Source: Bacteroidota bacterium (GTDB lineage Bacteria; Bacteroidota; Ignavibacteria; Palsa-1295). From it: DNA of 64,000 nucleotides. The position numbers and the translations under genes are program-made. Below, one piece after another: positions 8,952 to 18,149 of this stretch; position 1 is the first letter of the stretch; every line of letters starts with the position of its first letter. The notes below the pieces were generated by a model, which saw only the letters and a program-made list of their open reading frames with translations, was not told where the DNA came from and searched no databases. The stretch lies in assembly GCA_018266755.1 (NCBI GenBank), contig JAFDZW010000001.1, positions 397,635-461,634 of the forward strand. The letters run 5' to 3'.

Positions 8952-10043
8952 ATGAGAGTGTTACGAAGTGCGCTGTTAATAACAGCGCTTGTGATGGCAT
9001 CTATTAATATTCTATTGATGCGGACGATGCCTGCCGTAGCGCAGCCGGCTCGAACATTGCCTGATTCGCTGATCTACTATTGGCATCAGGTCTATTTCGC
9101 TGAAATGGCAAACGACCCCGATGCGATCATTGCAGGCTATGAGCGAGTACTTGAACTGAGTGCGACGCTCCCGCCGAGCTTGAAGCAGTGGTATCGGGGC
9201 ACGGCGTTCTTTGGAATTGCAAAGGCGAATTCGCTTATCGGCGACAGGGCGGCGACAAAGGAGTTGCTCGACAGCGCACTGCACGAGCATTTCTGGAATT
9301 TCGACATGATCCGCAACGTCCCGACATTCTCGGTAGTCCTCGGGAAGTCGTTTGTCGATTCGCTCTGTACATCATGGCGCGAACGCGTTGTGGCGCAGGC
9401 AAGGACGTGGCCCGCCCAGGATCCGATCATCCTCAAACCGACGAAGATGATCCGCGGTAAGAAATATCCGTTAATCATCGCGCTACACGGTGGCGGTGGC
9501 AGTTACGAGGCGTTCAGTTACCGGCTTGGCGATCTGCCGGATAGTTTGAATGCAATTGTCGCGTTCCTTCCCGGGATTCTGCGGCTGAGCGAGACATCCA
9601 ATGCCTGGGGGATGAACATGGAGCAATGTGTGCCCTATGTCGATCTTCTCGTTTCTCATATTCTCGCCGACCCTGCGATCGATTCGTCGGATGTTACCAT
9701 GATGGGGTATTCCCAAGGGTCGCAGGTCAGCTATGCCTACGCTCTTGCGCACCCCGAGCGTGTGCGTCGCGTGGTTGCCTTCGCCGGGTTTGCCAATAGT
9801 ATTCTTCCTTCCGAGCATCTCGAAACGCAGTTACAGTCGATGGCGAAGCATAAGGTGCGGATCGTTGCGATCAGTGGCGACAGAGATTATTCCGAATTTA
9901 TCAATACCACCAAGGCCTTTCGCGAAAAGGCAAAAAAAGCTGGGGTACGATTTTCGTACACGATCGAGCCGGGTCTTCCGCATGGCATCCCCGAGCATGC
10001 AACCACATATATCGGTAACTTGTGGCGTAAAGAGCACTATTAG
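8952..10043 (+). CDS. secreted alpha/beta hydrolase (esterase-like)
   Basis: 363 residues from the ATG at 8952 (an in-frame TTG lies at 8946). A signal peptide (about 1-30, ending AVAQPA) is followed by a helical region of about 110 residues and then an alpha/beta hydrolase core. Visible elements: HGGGG oxyanion strand-turn, nucleophile elbow GYSQGS (Ser), a late Asp in SGDRDYSEF, and His in PGLPHGIPEH. The arrangement resembles phospholipase/carboxylesterase-type or feruloyl-esterase-like enzymes. Substrate unknown. It is transcribed alone, with the response regulator starting about 150 bases downstream. Confidence 0.8.
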   Translation: MRVLRSALLITALVMASINILLMRTMPAVAQPARTLPDSLIYYWHQVYFAEMANDPDAIIAGYERVLELSATLPPSLKQWYRGTAFFGIAKANSLIGDRAATKELLDSALHEHFWNFDMIRNVPTFSVVLGKSFVDSLCTSWRERVVAQARTWPAQDPIILKPTKMIRGKKYPLIIALHGGGGSYEAFSYRLGDLPDSLNAIVAFLPGILRLSETSNAWGMNMEQCVPYVDLLVSHILADPAIDSSDVTMMGYSQGSQVSYAYALAHPERVRRVVAFAGFANSILPSEHLETQLQSMAKHKVRIVAISGDRDYSEFINTTKAFREKAKKAGVRFSYTIEPGLPHGIPEHATTYIGNLWRKEHY

Positions 10044-10138
10044 TGCTGCCTGCAAGACGGATTCGCGTAATTCGCAGATGTGTGCCGACCGGAGATAGTG
10101 CAGAAATCCCGAACCGGGCGAAAGCCGTTTCAATGTTG

Positions 10139-10146
10139 TAACTTTG
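10139..10146 (+). promoter_or_regulatory. putative -7 promoter box TAACTTTG
   Basis: Matches the Bacteroidetes-type TAnnTTTG element, 48 bases upstream of the response regulator ATG at 10195. The same octamer occurs at 11685 before the kinase gene. No clear -33 box was found. Confidence 0.4.
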
Positions 10147-10194
10147 CACTATGACGCACCGTAACTCTCGGTGTTCAACTATTCCCTACAGTTC

Positions 10195-10890
10195 ATGCGG
10201 ATCTTAGTGATCGAAGACGAAAAGAAGGTGGCTCGCTTCCTCGAGCAAGGCCTTCGCGAGGAGAAGTACGATGTCGACGTTGCGTTCGACGGGGCCGATG
10301 GGCTCGACCGGGCGCTTGCTGAGACCTACGACCTGATCATCACCGACCTGATGATGCCGAAGAAATCCGGCATCGAGGTGATTCAAGGGGTGCGTGCCGC
10401 CGGCCGTGCGACCCCGATCCTTTGCTTAACGGCCAAGACCGAGGTCGGCGCGAAAGTCGAAGGCCTCGACGCCGGTGCCGACGATTACCTGACGAAGCCC
10501 TTCCTCTTTGAAGAACTTGCCGCCCGTGTGCGCTCGCTCTTGCGCCGCTCGGACATGGAGAAGAAGACGCAGCTTGCGACACACGACCTCGTCCTCGACA
10601 CCGTCCTCCACACCGCAAAACGGCTGAAGCCCGGCTCGACCACCGAGGAGATGCAGATCCCTCTGACGGTGAAAGAATACGAATTACTCGAGTTCTTGCT
10701 TCGCAATAAAGGGAAGATGATCTCACGATCGGTTATCACGCAGCATGTGTGGGGATACTCGTTCACGATGGGCTCGAATGTCATCGATGTCTACATCAAA
10801 CGTTTGCGAGAAAAACTTGACGGCGGACGCGCCGAAGCCGAACGCCTGATCATGAGCGAACGAGGTGTCGGCTACGGCATTCGGGAGTGA
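10195..10890 (+). CDS. OmpR-family response regulator
   Basis: Receiver plus winged-helix regulator. I chose the ATG at 10195 (MRILVIEDEKK), which places the acidic pair at residues 8-9 as in the family; an in-frame GTG at 10171 would add eight residues. The phosphoacceptor Asp is in IITDLMMPKKSG, the conserved Lys in YLTKPF. The C-terminal OmpR/PhoB-type winged helix includes LTVKEYELLEFLLRNKG and the recognition-helix region NVIDVYIKRLREKL. It is most like CusR/CopR-type heavy-metal or envelope regulators; the signal is not known. The stop overlaps the next start by one base (TGATG). Confidence 0.92.
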   Translation: MRILVIEDEKKVARFLEQGLREEKYDVDVAFDGADGLDRALAETYDLIITDLMMPKKSGIEVIQGVRAAGRATPILCLTAKTEVGAKVEGLDAGADDYLTKPFLFEELAARVRSLLRRSDMEKKTQLATHDLVLDTVLHTAKRLKPGSTTEEMQIPLTVKEYELLEFLLRNKGKMISRSVITQHVWGYSFTMGSNVIDVYIKRLREKLDGGRAEAERLIMSERGVGYGIRE

Positions 10891-11645
10891 TGCCGCTGCA
10901 AACTCGGCATGTGCGGGTGACGTCCGGGGTGCGCAAGCCCTGGTCCGCGGCAAGAGATCTGTGTGCAATGCTTCTCGTGCTCTGTGTTGTATCCTCCGTT
11001 CGTGCACAGACTGATTCAGCACGCCACACTTCCGATCCCAACGCCTTTCGTTTGTTTCTTGCCCCGACATCCGTCACACTTCCGGAAAATCACGGGACGA
11101 TCCAGCTCGCCGAGATCGTCGTTCCGACCGTCAACTACGGCATTATCGACGAACTGATCGTGCGTGGCGGCATTACGCCGTTTGCGGTGTCGTCGCATGT
11201 GCTCTATTACGGTCTGGCGGGGTTGCAAGTGTTCGATTACGACGGGTTCAGCGGTGTCGGCGGCGTAGCTTTCACGAACGCGACGGGCAATGAACGCTCC
11301 TGGGAATCGGCACTCTATGGGTTCGGCGTCGTCGGCTACACAGCCAAGGACTTCGGAATCTATGGCGGGCTCGGTGGCGGGTATTCCGGGAAGCGCGAAT
11401 CGAGTACGGCTATTTTTATGCTCGGAGGCGAGTATGCGATCAGTGCGCATAACAAACTCATCACCGAGAACTGGTTTATCAGCGAGACCAGGACGAATGC
11501 CTATTCGATCGGCATTCGGGCGTATGGCACCGTGCTTTCGTTCGATCTCGGGGTAATGGGCATCAGCGCCTCTCATTCGCTGAAGATCACGAACGTCGTC
11601 CCCTGGGTGGCGTTGTCGTATCACTTCGATCTGTCGGAGGAATAG
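10890..11645 (+). CDS. predicted outer-membrane beta-barrel protein between regulator and kinase
   Basis: About 251 residues, starting at the ATG at 10890, which overlaps the regulator stop by one base. An N-terminal hydrophobic stretch ending VSSVRAQT looks like a signal peptide after a basic leader of about 20 residues. The rest alternates hydrophobic and small polar residues, with many Gly/Tyr (YGGLGGGYSGK, YSIGIRAYG), and ends VVPWVALSYHFDL, as expected for a small beta-barrel. No named family is recognised. Its position, translationally coupled to the regulator, suggests it is a target or partner of this two-component system. Confidence 0.7.
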   Translation: MPLQTRHVRVTSGVRKPWSAARDLCAMLLVLCVVSSVRAQTDSARHTSDPNAFRLFLAPTSVTLPENHGTIQLAEIVVPTVNYGIIDELIVRGGITPFAVSSHVLYYGLAGLQVFDYDGFSGVGGVAFTNATGNERSWESALYGFGVVGYTAKDFGIYGGLGGGYSGKRESSTAIFMLGGEYAISAHNKLITENWFISETRTNAYSIGIRAYGTVLSFDLGVMGISASHSLKITNVVPWVALSYHFDLSEE

Positions 11646-11684
11646 CGCGGCATGTCTGTACTGTGCGCTCATTGCTTTTGTATG

Positions 11685-11692
11685 TAACTTTG
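11685..11692 (+). promoter_or_regulatory. putative -7 promoter box TAACTTTG
   Basis: Same octamer as at 10139, 62 bases before the kinase ATG. It suggests that the kinase can be transcribed separately from the regulator. Confidence 0.4.
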
Positions 11693-11754
11693 AATATCGA
11701 AGCTGTCATCACAGACGTATTCGAGCGGCTGTTGACTCCCAGCTCTTCTTGCTA

Positions 11755-13368
11755 ATGTTACGAGTTCGACTGGTACTCTGGTATGCACTCTTGGTGGTTC
11801 TGACCGTTGCGGCGGTCGGGGCCGTTCAGTATGCGCTCTTATCACGGTCGCTGACGACAGAACTCGACGCATCGCTGCTTGACGATGCGAAAGCAACGCT
11901 CTCGAAGATCCAAAACCGATCGGCTGCGCAGATCACGCGCATGCATGTACATACGCAAACGAACCAGAACCACGAGTCGCTGAAAGAACTGGTGGACGAC
12001 GCGCTCGCGCATGCGCCGGATTCGCTCAGCGGCGACGAACTGACCGACCGCGTGCTTGCCTCGCTCATGGACGAAATTCTTCTGGAGCTTTCTGCCAAAG
12101 ATAGCAACGCATCCGATCCGCTGGATCTGATCGTCGAACAGATGCTCACGAGCCGGCGAAACAATCTGGTGGAGGTCTTCACGCGCGTGCCGGATTCTTC
12201 GGGGCAGACACATGTGGTCTTTCGGACCAAGAATCTCGCTGCCATCGGCGGTTCGCTGCAAAAGATATTTTCGGCACCACTTGGTAAACGCACGGATTCG
12301 ATTCTTGTCCTCGGTAGCCAGGCACTCGATAGCGATGTCGTGCGCGGTGCGTATGCATCGACCGCACAGTTCGGGGTGATCGTCGCATACTCGACGGCCG
12401 ACATCAACGACAGTATTTCAAAACTGCTCACGACGTATCTGTATCTGCTGCCGCTGGCGTTGTTGGTTGCGTCGATCGGCGGTTTCTTCCTGTCGCGCCG
12501 GGCGCTCAAACCGATCGAAGAGATCGCAGAGACCGCGCAGGAAATCAGCGCAAAAAATCTCTCGCGGCGGATTGCCATGCCTGCACGACAGGACCGAGAG
12601 ATGAATCTGCTGGTCGCGACGCTGAACTCGATGTTCGGGCGGCTCGAACGATCATTCGAGCAGATCGAACAGTTTTCATCCGATGCGTCGCACGAACTCA
12701 AGACACCGCTTGCCATTTTACGTGGCGAGATCGAACAATCGCAGCGACGCCTCACACAGCGTAGCTCGCTCGACCGTGTCGATGCCGAGCGGATGCTCGT
12801 TAGCATGAGCGAAGAGGTCGAGCGTATGCAGCGAATCGTCGAAGGGCTGTTGCTGCTGGCAAAAGCCGACGACCGCAGGCTCGCATTCGAAGCGGAGCGC
12901 TTCGATATCGCTGCGTTTCTCCACTCGATCGCCGAAGATGCCGAGATTCTTGCGGCTGATCGCGAGCTGACCTTTGAGAGCGAAATTCCGAACGACGTGT
13001 GTCTGGTCGTTGCCGACCGAACCCGTCTGTATCAGGTGATGATGAACCTCTTCGACAACGCGCTCAAATACACGCCGCGCGGCGGGAAGGTCTCGATCTT
13101 CCTGACGAACACTGGCGGTAGCGTGCAATTCGGCGTCGCGGACACCGGAAAGGGGATCGCACCCGAGGATCTCGAGAAGATATTTCTGCGCTTCTTTCGA
13201 ACCGAAGAAGCACGTTCGCATCAGGGAGCTGAGTATGTTGCCCGTTCGCTTGGTCTTGGTCTTGCGCTCGTAAAGTCGATCGTCGAAGCGATGGGCGGCA
13301 GCATTGCCGTCGAAAGCACGCTGGGGCAGGGTTCGAAGTTTACTGTCACGCTTCCGCTTGCAGCATGA
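11755..13368 (+). CDS. sensor histidine kinase (CusS-like architecture)
   Basis: About 537 residues from the ATG at 11755. Order: first membrane helix (about 3-26), extracytoplasmic sensor of roughly 190 residues, second membrane helix (LYLLPLALLVASIGGFFL), HAMP, HisKA with the phospho-His in SSDASHELKTPLAI, and a HATPase_c with N box MMNLFDNALKYTPRGG, G1 DTGKGIAPEDL and G2 SLGLGLALVKSIV. It is the natural partner of the response regulator at 10195. The sensor domain is not recognised, so the stimulus is unknown. Its stop overlaps the next gene's start by four bases (ATGA). Confidence 0.92.
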   Translation: MLRVRLVLWYALLVVLTVAAVGAVQYALLSRSLTTELDASLLDDAKATLSKIQNRSAAQITRMHVHTQTNQNHESLKELVDDALAHAPDSLSGDELTDRVLASLMDEILLELSAKDSNASDPLDLIVEQMLTSRRNNLVEVFTRVPDSSGQTHVVFRTKNLAAIGGSLQKIFSAPLGKRTDSILVLGSQALDSDVVRGAYASTAQFGVIVAYSTADINDSISKLLTTYLYLLPLALLVASIGGFFLSRRALKPIEEIAETAQEISAKNLSRRIAMPARQDREMNLLVATLNSMFGRLERSFEQIEQFSSDASHELKTPLAILRGEIEQSQRRLTQRSSLDRVDAERMLVSMSEEVERMQRIVEGLLLLAKADDRRLAFEAERFDIAAFLHSIAEDAEILAADRELTFESEIPNDVCLVVADRTRLYQVMMNLFDNALKYTPRGGKVSIFLTNTGGSVQFGVADTGKGIAPEDLEKIFLRFFRTEEARSHQGAEYVARSLGLGLALVKSIVEAMGGSIAVESTLGQGSKFTVTLPLAA

Positions 13369-14294
13369 GTCGCCGGGTGATTCGCGGCGGCCTGCTCCTG
13401 CTATTTATCGCAGTATCATTCCGCGGCGCCCATGCCGGTCCGGTGTTTCCGACTCGCTCGTTTATTTTCGCTCCGTCGTTTCGCTCGGCGGACGATACGA
13501 CAACGGGTGCACGATTTCTGCGTCAGCAGGGGATATGGGGAAACCTGGCACACGGTTTCCATTCGGCGAACGACCGCTTCGGTTGGAGCATTTCGTTTGG
13601 TGGTGTGATCGAGTTCGTCGAATGGGAGCGCTCGCAGATCTATCTCGTCGGCGATGCGGAAGTGTTGGCAGATACGCATAACGACATCTCGTTTAATCCG
13701 CGCGCGATCTTCTGGACCGAAGGCTTCATGTTTGCCACGAAGCTTGGCGAAGCTACGGAGTTGCAGCTGGGATACATTCATCGCTGTCATCACGATATCG
13801 ATAATCTCGGTACGAACGACGAAAGCAACCACGAGGAGCGTACTCTTATTTATGGTTCGGCAGTGGCGAAAGCAGTGTGGCGCCGTGTCGGATTGCTTTC
13901 GGCGGACAATCTGCTCAACACGTCTGCGTCCGTGCAATGGGATCAGTATGTGATCCGTCAGGACGACAGGATACCGCCAGTCGGAACAACGGCGACGGAT
14001 GTGAACACGCTCGATGCATCGTTGACACTTGGCATACACAGCGCGCTCGTTGGCGTCGGTGACGTCGTGCCATACATCCGTGCCCAGACATGTGCAGCCT
14101 TCTACCATGCAATGAGCTTGAGCACCGTCGATGCCCGTGCGGAGATCGGTATCGAGCTCAGCGGCGCTGGGTCGCGGATGGATGTGTTTGTCGGCTACGA
14201 ACATCTTACCGACGACTTCAACAGTGTGCAGCGAGTACGATCGGGGTATGCATACCTCGGTTTTCGGTTCATAGGCAGGAATGTGGGGCTATAA
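13365..14294 (+). CDS. outer-membrane protein coupled to the histidine kinase
   Basis: 309 residues beginning with a signal peptide (about 1-25, ending RGAHAG). The body is beta-rich with aromatic girdle-like strands and a notable His cluster, YIHRCHHDIDN, near residue 140, which might bind a metal or be a strand-loop of a DUF1207-like barrel; I could not assign it firmly. The start overlaps the kinase stop (ATGA), so it is translationally coupled. With the protein at 10890 it makes two outer-membrane-type proteins embedded in one two-component locus. Confidence 0.7.
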   Translation: MSRRVIRGGLLLLFIAVSFRGAHAGPVFPTRSFIFAPSFRSADDTTTGARFLRQQGIWGNLAHGFHSANDRFGWSISFGGVIEFVEWERSQIYLVGDAEVLADTHNDISFNPRAIFWTEGFMFATKLGEATELQLGYIHRCHHDIDNLGTNDESNHEERTLIYGSAVAKAVWRRVGLLSADNLLNTSASVQWDQYVIRQDDRIPPVGTTATDVNTLDASLTLGIHSALVGVGDVVPYIRAQTCAAFYHAMSLSTVDARAEIGIELSGAGSRMDVFVGYEHLTDDFNSVQRVRSGYAYLGFRFIGRNVGL

Positions 14295-14423
14295 TGCGCA
14301 GCGCTAATATGTTGAAACAAAAGGGATTGCAGATTCGCAGTCAGCAACGAATCTATGAATAATTATTAACAGCGTTCGGGGACTCATACACGACACCATT
14401 GCTGTTAAGAATTTTGAATAACG

Positions 14424-14708
14424 ATGAAGATGAAACGCATACTTACGAATATCGCATTGCTCGCTGCAATGACGGTTGGGACGGCGACCGCCCAACAGCA
14501 ACAGGGGGGCACGCCGGCTCCGAAACCTGCACCCGCGCCGGCTCCGGCCGGTGGGCAAACCGCCAAGCCCGAATCGCGCGAGAACACTGACGATAAGCGC
14601 GATGCACTGAGTAAGAAATTGCAGGAACGCCGTCAGGAGCTGAAGCAAGAGCGCAGCGAGCGCCCGAAGGCGAAAGACAGCGGGGATCGCAAACACATCA
14701 AGTTCTGA
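14424..14708 (+). CDS. small secreted Pro/Ala/Gln-rich protein
   Basis: 94 residues. A signal peptide (MKMKRILTNIALLAAMTVGTATAQ) is followed by a low-complexity Pro-Ala stretch (PAPKPAPAPAPAGG) and a highly charged helix (DKRDALSKKLQERRQELKQERSERPKAK). No family is recognised. It is followed by a strong terminator, so it forms its own transcription unit. It is possibly a periplasmic linker or coiled-coil protein. Confidence 0.65.
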   Translation: MKMKRILTNIALLAAMTVGTATAQQQQGGTPAPKPAPAPAPAGGQTAKPESRENTDDKRDALSKKLQERRQELKQERSERPKAKDSGDRKHIKF

Positions 14709-14731
14709 AGAATATCACTCGAAGAGATATT

Positions 14732-14762
14732 CGGCAGCCATTGTGGCTGCCGTTTTTTTTTT
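14732..14762 (+). terminator. rho-independent terminator after 14424 gene
   Basis: A 9-bp perfect stem CGGCAGCCA / TGGCTGCCG with a TTG loop, followed by ten T residues, 23 bases after the stop codon. Confidence 0.93.
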
Positions 14763-14771
14763 GTAGCTATG

Positions 14772-17700
14772 CTACCGGTCCGCAATGAGAGATGCCTTGA
14801 GATTGATCCGTTCGGCTTCCGCTTTTTGACCGATCGATTCGAGCGACGTTCGCAGTAAGGTTGCGATCTCTTCGTCGTCCGGCATGGCATCGAAGTATTT
14901 GCGCATGAGATTGATGGCGCTGTAGCGGTCGCCTTCGGCGACAAGTCGCTTCGCGATATCGAGCGTCAGTGTTCGCATTCGCGCATCGAAGTCGTCGCGA
15001 ATGGCTTCGAAGAGATTGTCGTACAGCGTCGGAAACGGTACCTTGCCGAGTGCGATATCGAGTGCGCGCGATAGATCGGGAAGCGCTTTGACGAGCGAGC
15101 CCCTGCGCAGCGCCCGCGATGCGTTGGTGAGCAAGTTGTTCGCTTCGAGAAGATCGATACGGATGCGAGCGAGATTGAGCGACGGCGTTTCACCCGTCGT
15201 GACGATCGCATCGGGTCCGAGATCGTCACGCAACGCCGCGACCGCCATATTGACACTCTTGCGCGCAAGTTCGGCGTCGTCTTTTTCACCGGCGGCGATG
15301 AGGCGAAATTCGCGTACCGAGAGCGGTTGTTCCAACATCTGATTGGCCGTCATCACCCCAAGTACCGAACGAAGTCGTGCGCCACGAACACGAACCGAAG
15401 AGCCGTCGGCCTTCGTAATCTCGATCGTCGCGCCGAGCATCGACAGCCTCACCATGCCGTCCGTTGCGGTCGCTGTCACCGAGGGTTGCAATCCCATTTT
15501 TGCAATGCGCGATTTCCAGGCGCGTTCGTCCTTCGGCATCAGATACGCGCCGTATCGACGCAGGATAAACCGCAAGCATCCGACGACATCATCGGCTGCA
15601 AACCAATCGAGAATCTTTCCGATCGTATCCCGGATCTCGTGGGCAAGCTCCGAATCGCGTCCGAAATATTTTGTGAGTTCGATGACGAGCAGAGCGCAGA
15701 GAATATCGCGCTGCTGGATGACTTCGTGCGAGAGCACGACACGTGCTTCGTCGAGCAGCGCATCGGTCGTCGAAGCGTCGTCGCGCGAAGCGGCACGGGC
15801 CGCATCGTAGAACGAGCGCATACGCTCGGGCTGTGTGCAACTCGCCAGATGCGCATCGGGCGATTCGCCGTCGAAGAGCGAGGCAAGCAAATAATACTCC
15901 GACTGGTAGGTCGGCCCTTCGACCCCGAACTCGTCGATGATCTGCTTCACGAAGCCGGAAGCACCGAGATAGACGCCGACGGGAATGAAGAATCGCGTCA
16001 CGGCTTGGCGCCCATACTCGTGAAGGTCCGCCGGGGTTTCGGCAAACAACTCGCGGATCGTATGCAACACTTCGTCAAGCGGCCGACCGTACCAGGCCTC
16101 GATCGAGAGCACATCAAGACTCCGCAGAAACACCGTGTATGAAAGCCCTTCGCGGCGAAATTGGGGGATGTATTTGTGCAGTTCGGCAAGTGCATCGCGC
16201 ATGCGCCCGATCGCCGAGAGCATTTCGGTCTTGCGGATCGGGAACATGATGTTATCGTACACATTGCTTTCTTCGATGCGTCGTGCGAGCGCGAGGCGTT
16301 CGGCGAGTTCTTCGCTCGTATCGAAGATGACCAGAAAATGCGGATAGATATATCCCTGCACGATATCGCGCAGACGCTGCGTCGCACGATCGCTCGTAAC
16401 GATTGTGCGCGCTGCTTCTTCGACATCGCGCATGATGTCGTGCGAAAGGTTCTGCGCCGCTGCCTTCGCTTCGTAACTCAAATACACCGTATAGGTATGA
16501 CTGACGGCAAGATCGGGAAACCGTTCGAGCAACGCGTTGACATCGGCGCGCAATGCTCTGCGTTCGTCATCCGATTCCATGAGACGATCGATCTGCCAAT
16601 GACGGAACACATAGGCCGCCATTCGCTGGTCCGCAAGCTCGAAGGTTTGCGGGTCGTCGGTGATCGCATAGAGTTCGGCGAGTGTCTTGCCATACTCTTC
16701 GGAAAAGAGTTGGCGGCGCAGGAGCATCAGATGCGTTTTGAGAAACTGTATTTCGATGCGTTCGGCCTCGGCGCTCTCCCACTTCGTCCGGTGGCGATCG
16801 AAAAATTGTTTTGCCGCCGACCAGAGCTGCAGTGCAAGCTCCCAGTCCGAGCCGCCGTCGAGCGTGCGGGCAGCTTCGTCAGCGCGTTGGATGACGGCGC
16901 GCATTGTTTCGGCGTCGCTTTCCTGTGTGATGTCTGCGAGTGCGAGGAACGGGGCGATACCGTAGAGCGGGATGCCGGATGCGATTGCCTTGAGCAGATC
17001 CGCCCCGGGGGCCGGACTTCTGCCGAGGAAATATCGGTGTACGAGCGAATGACTGAACGCATGGAGCGGGTGCACACTTGGCGAACCGTTGACCGGAACG
17101 TGCGCCGAAGAACTTGTGACGAGCATTCCCTGAAACGTCAATCGGTCGAGCATCGTCTTCGCATCCGGTAGCAATGCTTCGGCCGCTTCGACCGCAAAGA
17201 GTTCGCCGAGCACGGCGAGACGTTCGCAGGCAATACTTTCTTCATCAGGGACGTTCGCGGCCATGCCTTCGGAAAGCGACCGAACGTTCTGTTCGAGCTG
17301 TCGGACGAACGCCTCGGTCCCGACGGCGATGTGCCACTGACCGGTGCCATCGGCCTTGGCCAGCGAGCCGGATTTGAGTGCACCGCGCAATGCGGAGCGA
17401 AGCGCAAGCGAGTTGCCGAGCGTTGCGCGTTCGAGCAGTGCGACGGCATCGCTATGGATCGCACCACCGAAGAGTTCGGCGCAGACGGTCGTAAATGCAG
17501 TATGATCGAGGCCTTCGAGATGAATCTCGTCGGTCAGATACCGTTCGAGCACCCCGCGCACCTGCATGAGCGACGGACGTGCGGCAGCGACGAACGAGAT
17601 TGTTTCGTCGGCGACCGATTCAAAGAATGCGGCGCATTCGCGAGCGCCTTCGCTCGAAAGCAGATGGATGTCTTCAAGGAAAATAATCGTCGGCCGCAAG

Positions 17701-18074
17701 CTCGCAACACGTCGCATCCCTTCGACAAGCGAGTCGCGTGTGTTCTCGGGTTGTTTTTTCAGTAACTCACGCCCGGCGGTCGAATGCCAGAGCGAACGTG
17801 CTAACAGCGGCGTGATATTCGTTGCCGATTCGGGATAGAGTTTCGCATGTATGACCGCTCCGCCTGCAGAGATAATGCGGGGAATCGTCTCTTCGATCAA
17901 CCTGCTTTTTCCGATGCCGGCTTCACCGACCAGAAGCAGCGCGCGCAGACCCTGCGCATCGATCGTTTGCCGCCAGAATTCGAGCAGACGCGACGACTCG
18001 GTCGTCCGTCCGACGAACGGCAGAATGCCATGATTGAGGAAATCGGCTAACTGTTTGACGGATGCGCTGCTCAT
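14772..18074 (-). CDS. large STAND-like ATPase regulator with C-terminal SARP/BTAD-like module (paralog A)
   Basis: About 1,100 residues from the ATG at 18074 (MSSASVKQLADF), chosen because it aligns with the start of the neighbouring paralog. Order: AAA/NTPase domain (about 20-330) with Walker A GEAGIGKS and Walker B TIIFLEDIHLL; a long TPR-like helical middle; then, from about 860, a winged-helix-like segment (RVRGARLRSVLGVMTANQML ... RKSVNMAVAALRDDLG) and a helical BTAD-like tail to the C terminus. The parts match AfsR/SARP regulators, but there the DNA-binding and BTAD parts are at the N terminus. Probably an ATP-dependent transcription regulator; targets unknown. It follows its paralog by 75 bases. 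Confidence 0.75.
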   Translation of the reverse strand: MSSASVKQLADFLNHGILPFVGRTTESSRLLEFWRQTIDAQGLRALLLVGEAGIGKSRLIEETIPRIISAGGAVIHAKLYPESATNITPLLARSLWHSTAGRELLKKQPENTRDSLVEGMRRVASLRPTIIFLEDIHLLSSEGARECAAFFESVADETISFVAAARPSLMQVRGVLERYLTDEIHLEGLDHTAFTTVCAELFGGAIHSDAVALLERATLGNSLALRSALRGALKSGSLAKADGTGQWHIAVGTEAFVRQLEQNVRSLSEGMAANVPDEESIACERLAVLGELFAVEAAEALLPDAKTMLDRLTFQGMLVTSSSAHVPVNGSPSVHPLHAFSHSLVHRYFLGRSPAPGADLLKAIASGIPLYGIAPFLALADITQESDAETMRAVIQRADEAARTLDGGSDWELALQLWSAAKQFFDRHRTKWESAEAERIEIQFLKTHLMLLRRQLFSEEYGKTLAELYAITDDPQTFELADQRMAAYVFRHWQIDRLMESDDERRALRADVNALLERFPDLAVSHTYTVYLSYEAKAAAQNLSHDIMRDVEEAARTIVTSDRATQRLRDIVQGYIYPHFLVIFDTSEELAERLALARRIEESNVYDNIMFPIRKTEMLSAIGRMRDALAELHKYIPQFRREGLSYTVFLRSLDVLSIEAWYGRPLDEVLHTIRELFAETPADLHEYGRQAVTRFFIPVGVYLGASGFVKQIIDEFGVEGPTYQSEYYLLASLFDGESPDAHLASCTQPERMRSFYDAARAASRDDASTTDALLDEARVVLSHEVIQQRDILCALLVIELTKYFGRDSELAHEIRDTIGKILDWFAADDVVGCLRFILRRYGAYLMPKDERAWKSRIAKMGLQPSVTATATDGMVRLSMLGATIEITKADGSSVRVRGARLRSVLGVMTANQMLEQPLSVREFRLIAAGEKDDAELARKSVNMAVAALRDDLGPDAIVTTGETPSLNLARIRIDLLEANNLLTNASRALRRGSLVKALPDLSRALDIALGKVPFPTLYDNLFEAIRDDFDARMRTLTLDIAKRLVAEGDRYSAINLMRKYFDAMPDDEEIATLLRTSLESIGQKAEAERINLKASLIADR

Positions 18075-18149
18075 GAAACGGGTACGCTCTGTTCGATGCG
18101 CCGGCAATATACGAGCCGACGGAAACGATAACAACAGTTTGACGCGGTT

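Noticed and set aside
16161-17171. 336-codon plus-strand frame opposite the 14772 regulator gene
   Set aside because: Antisense shadow: composition is arginine-rich and no motif is seen, while the minus strand carries Walker motifs and a conserved paralog.
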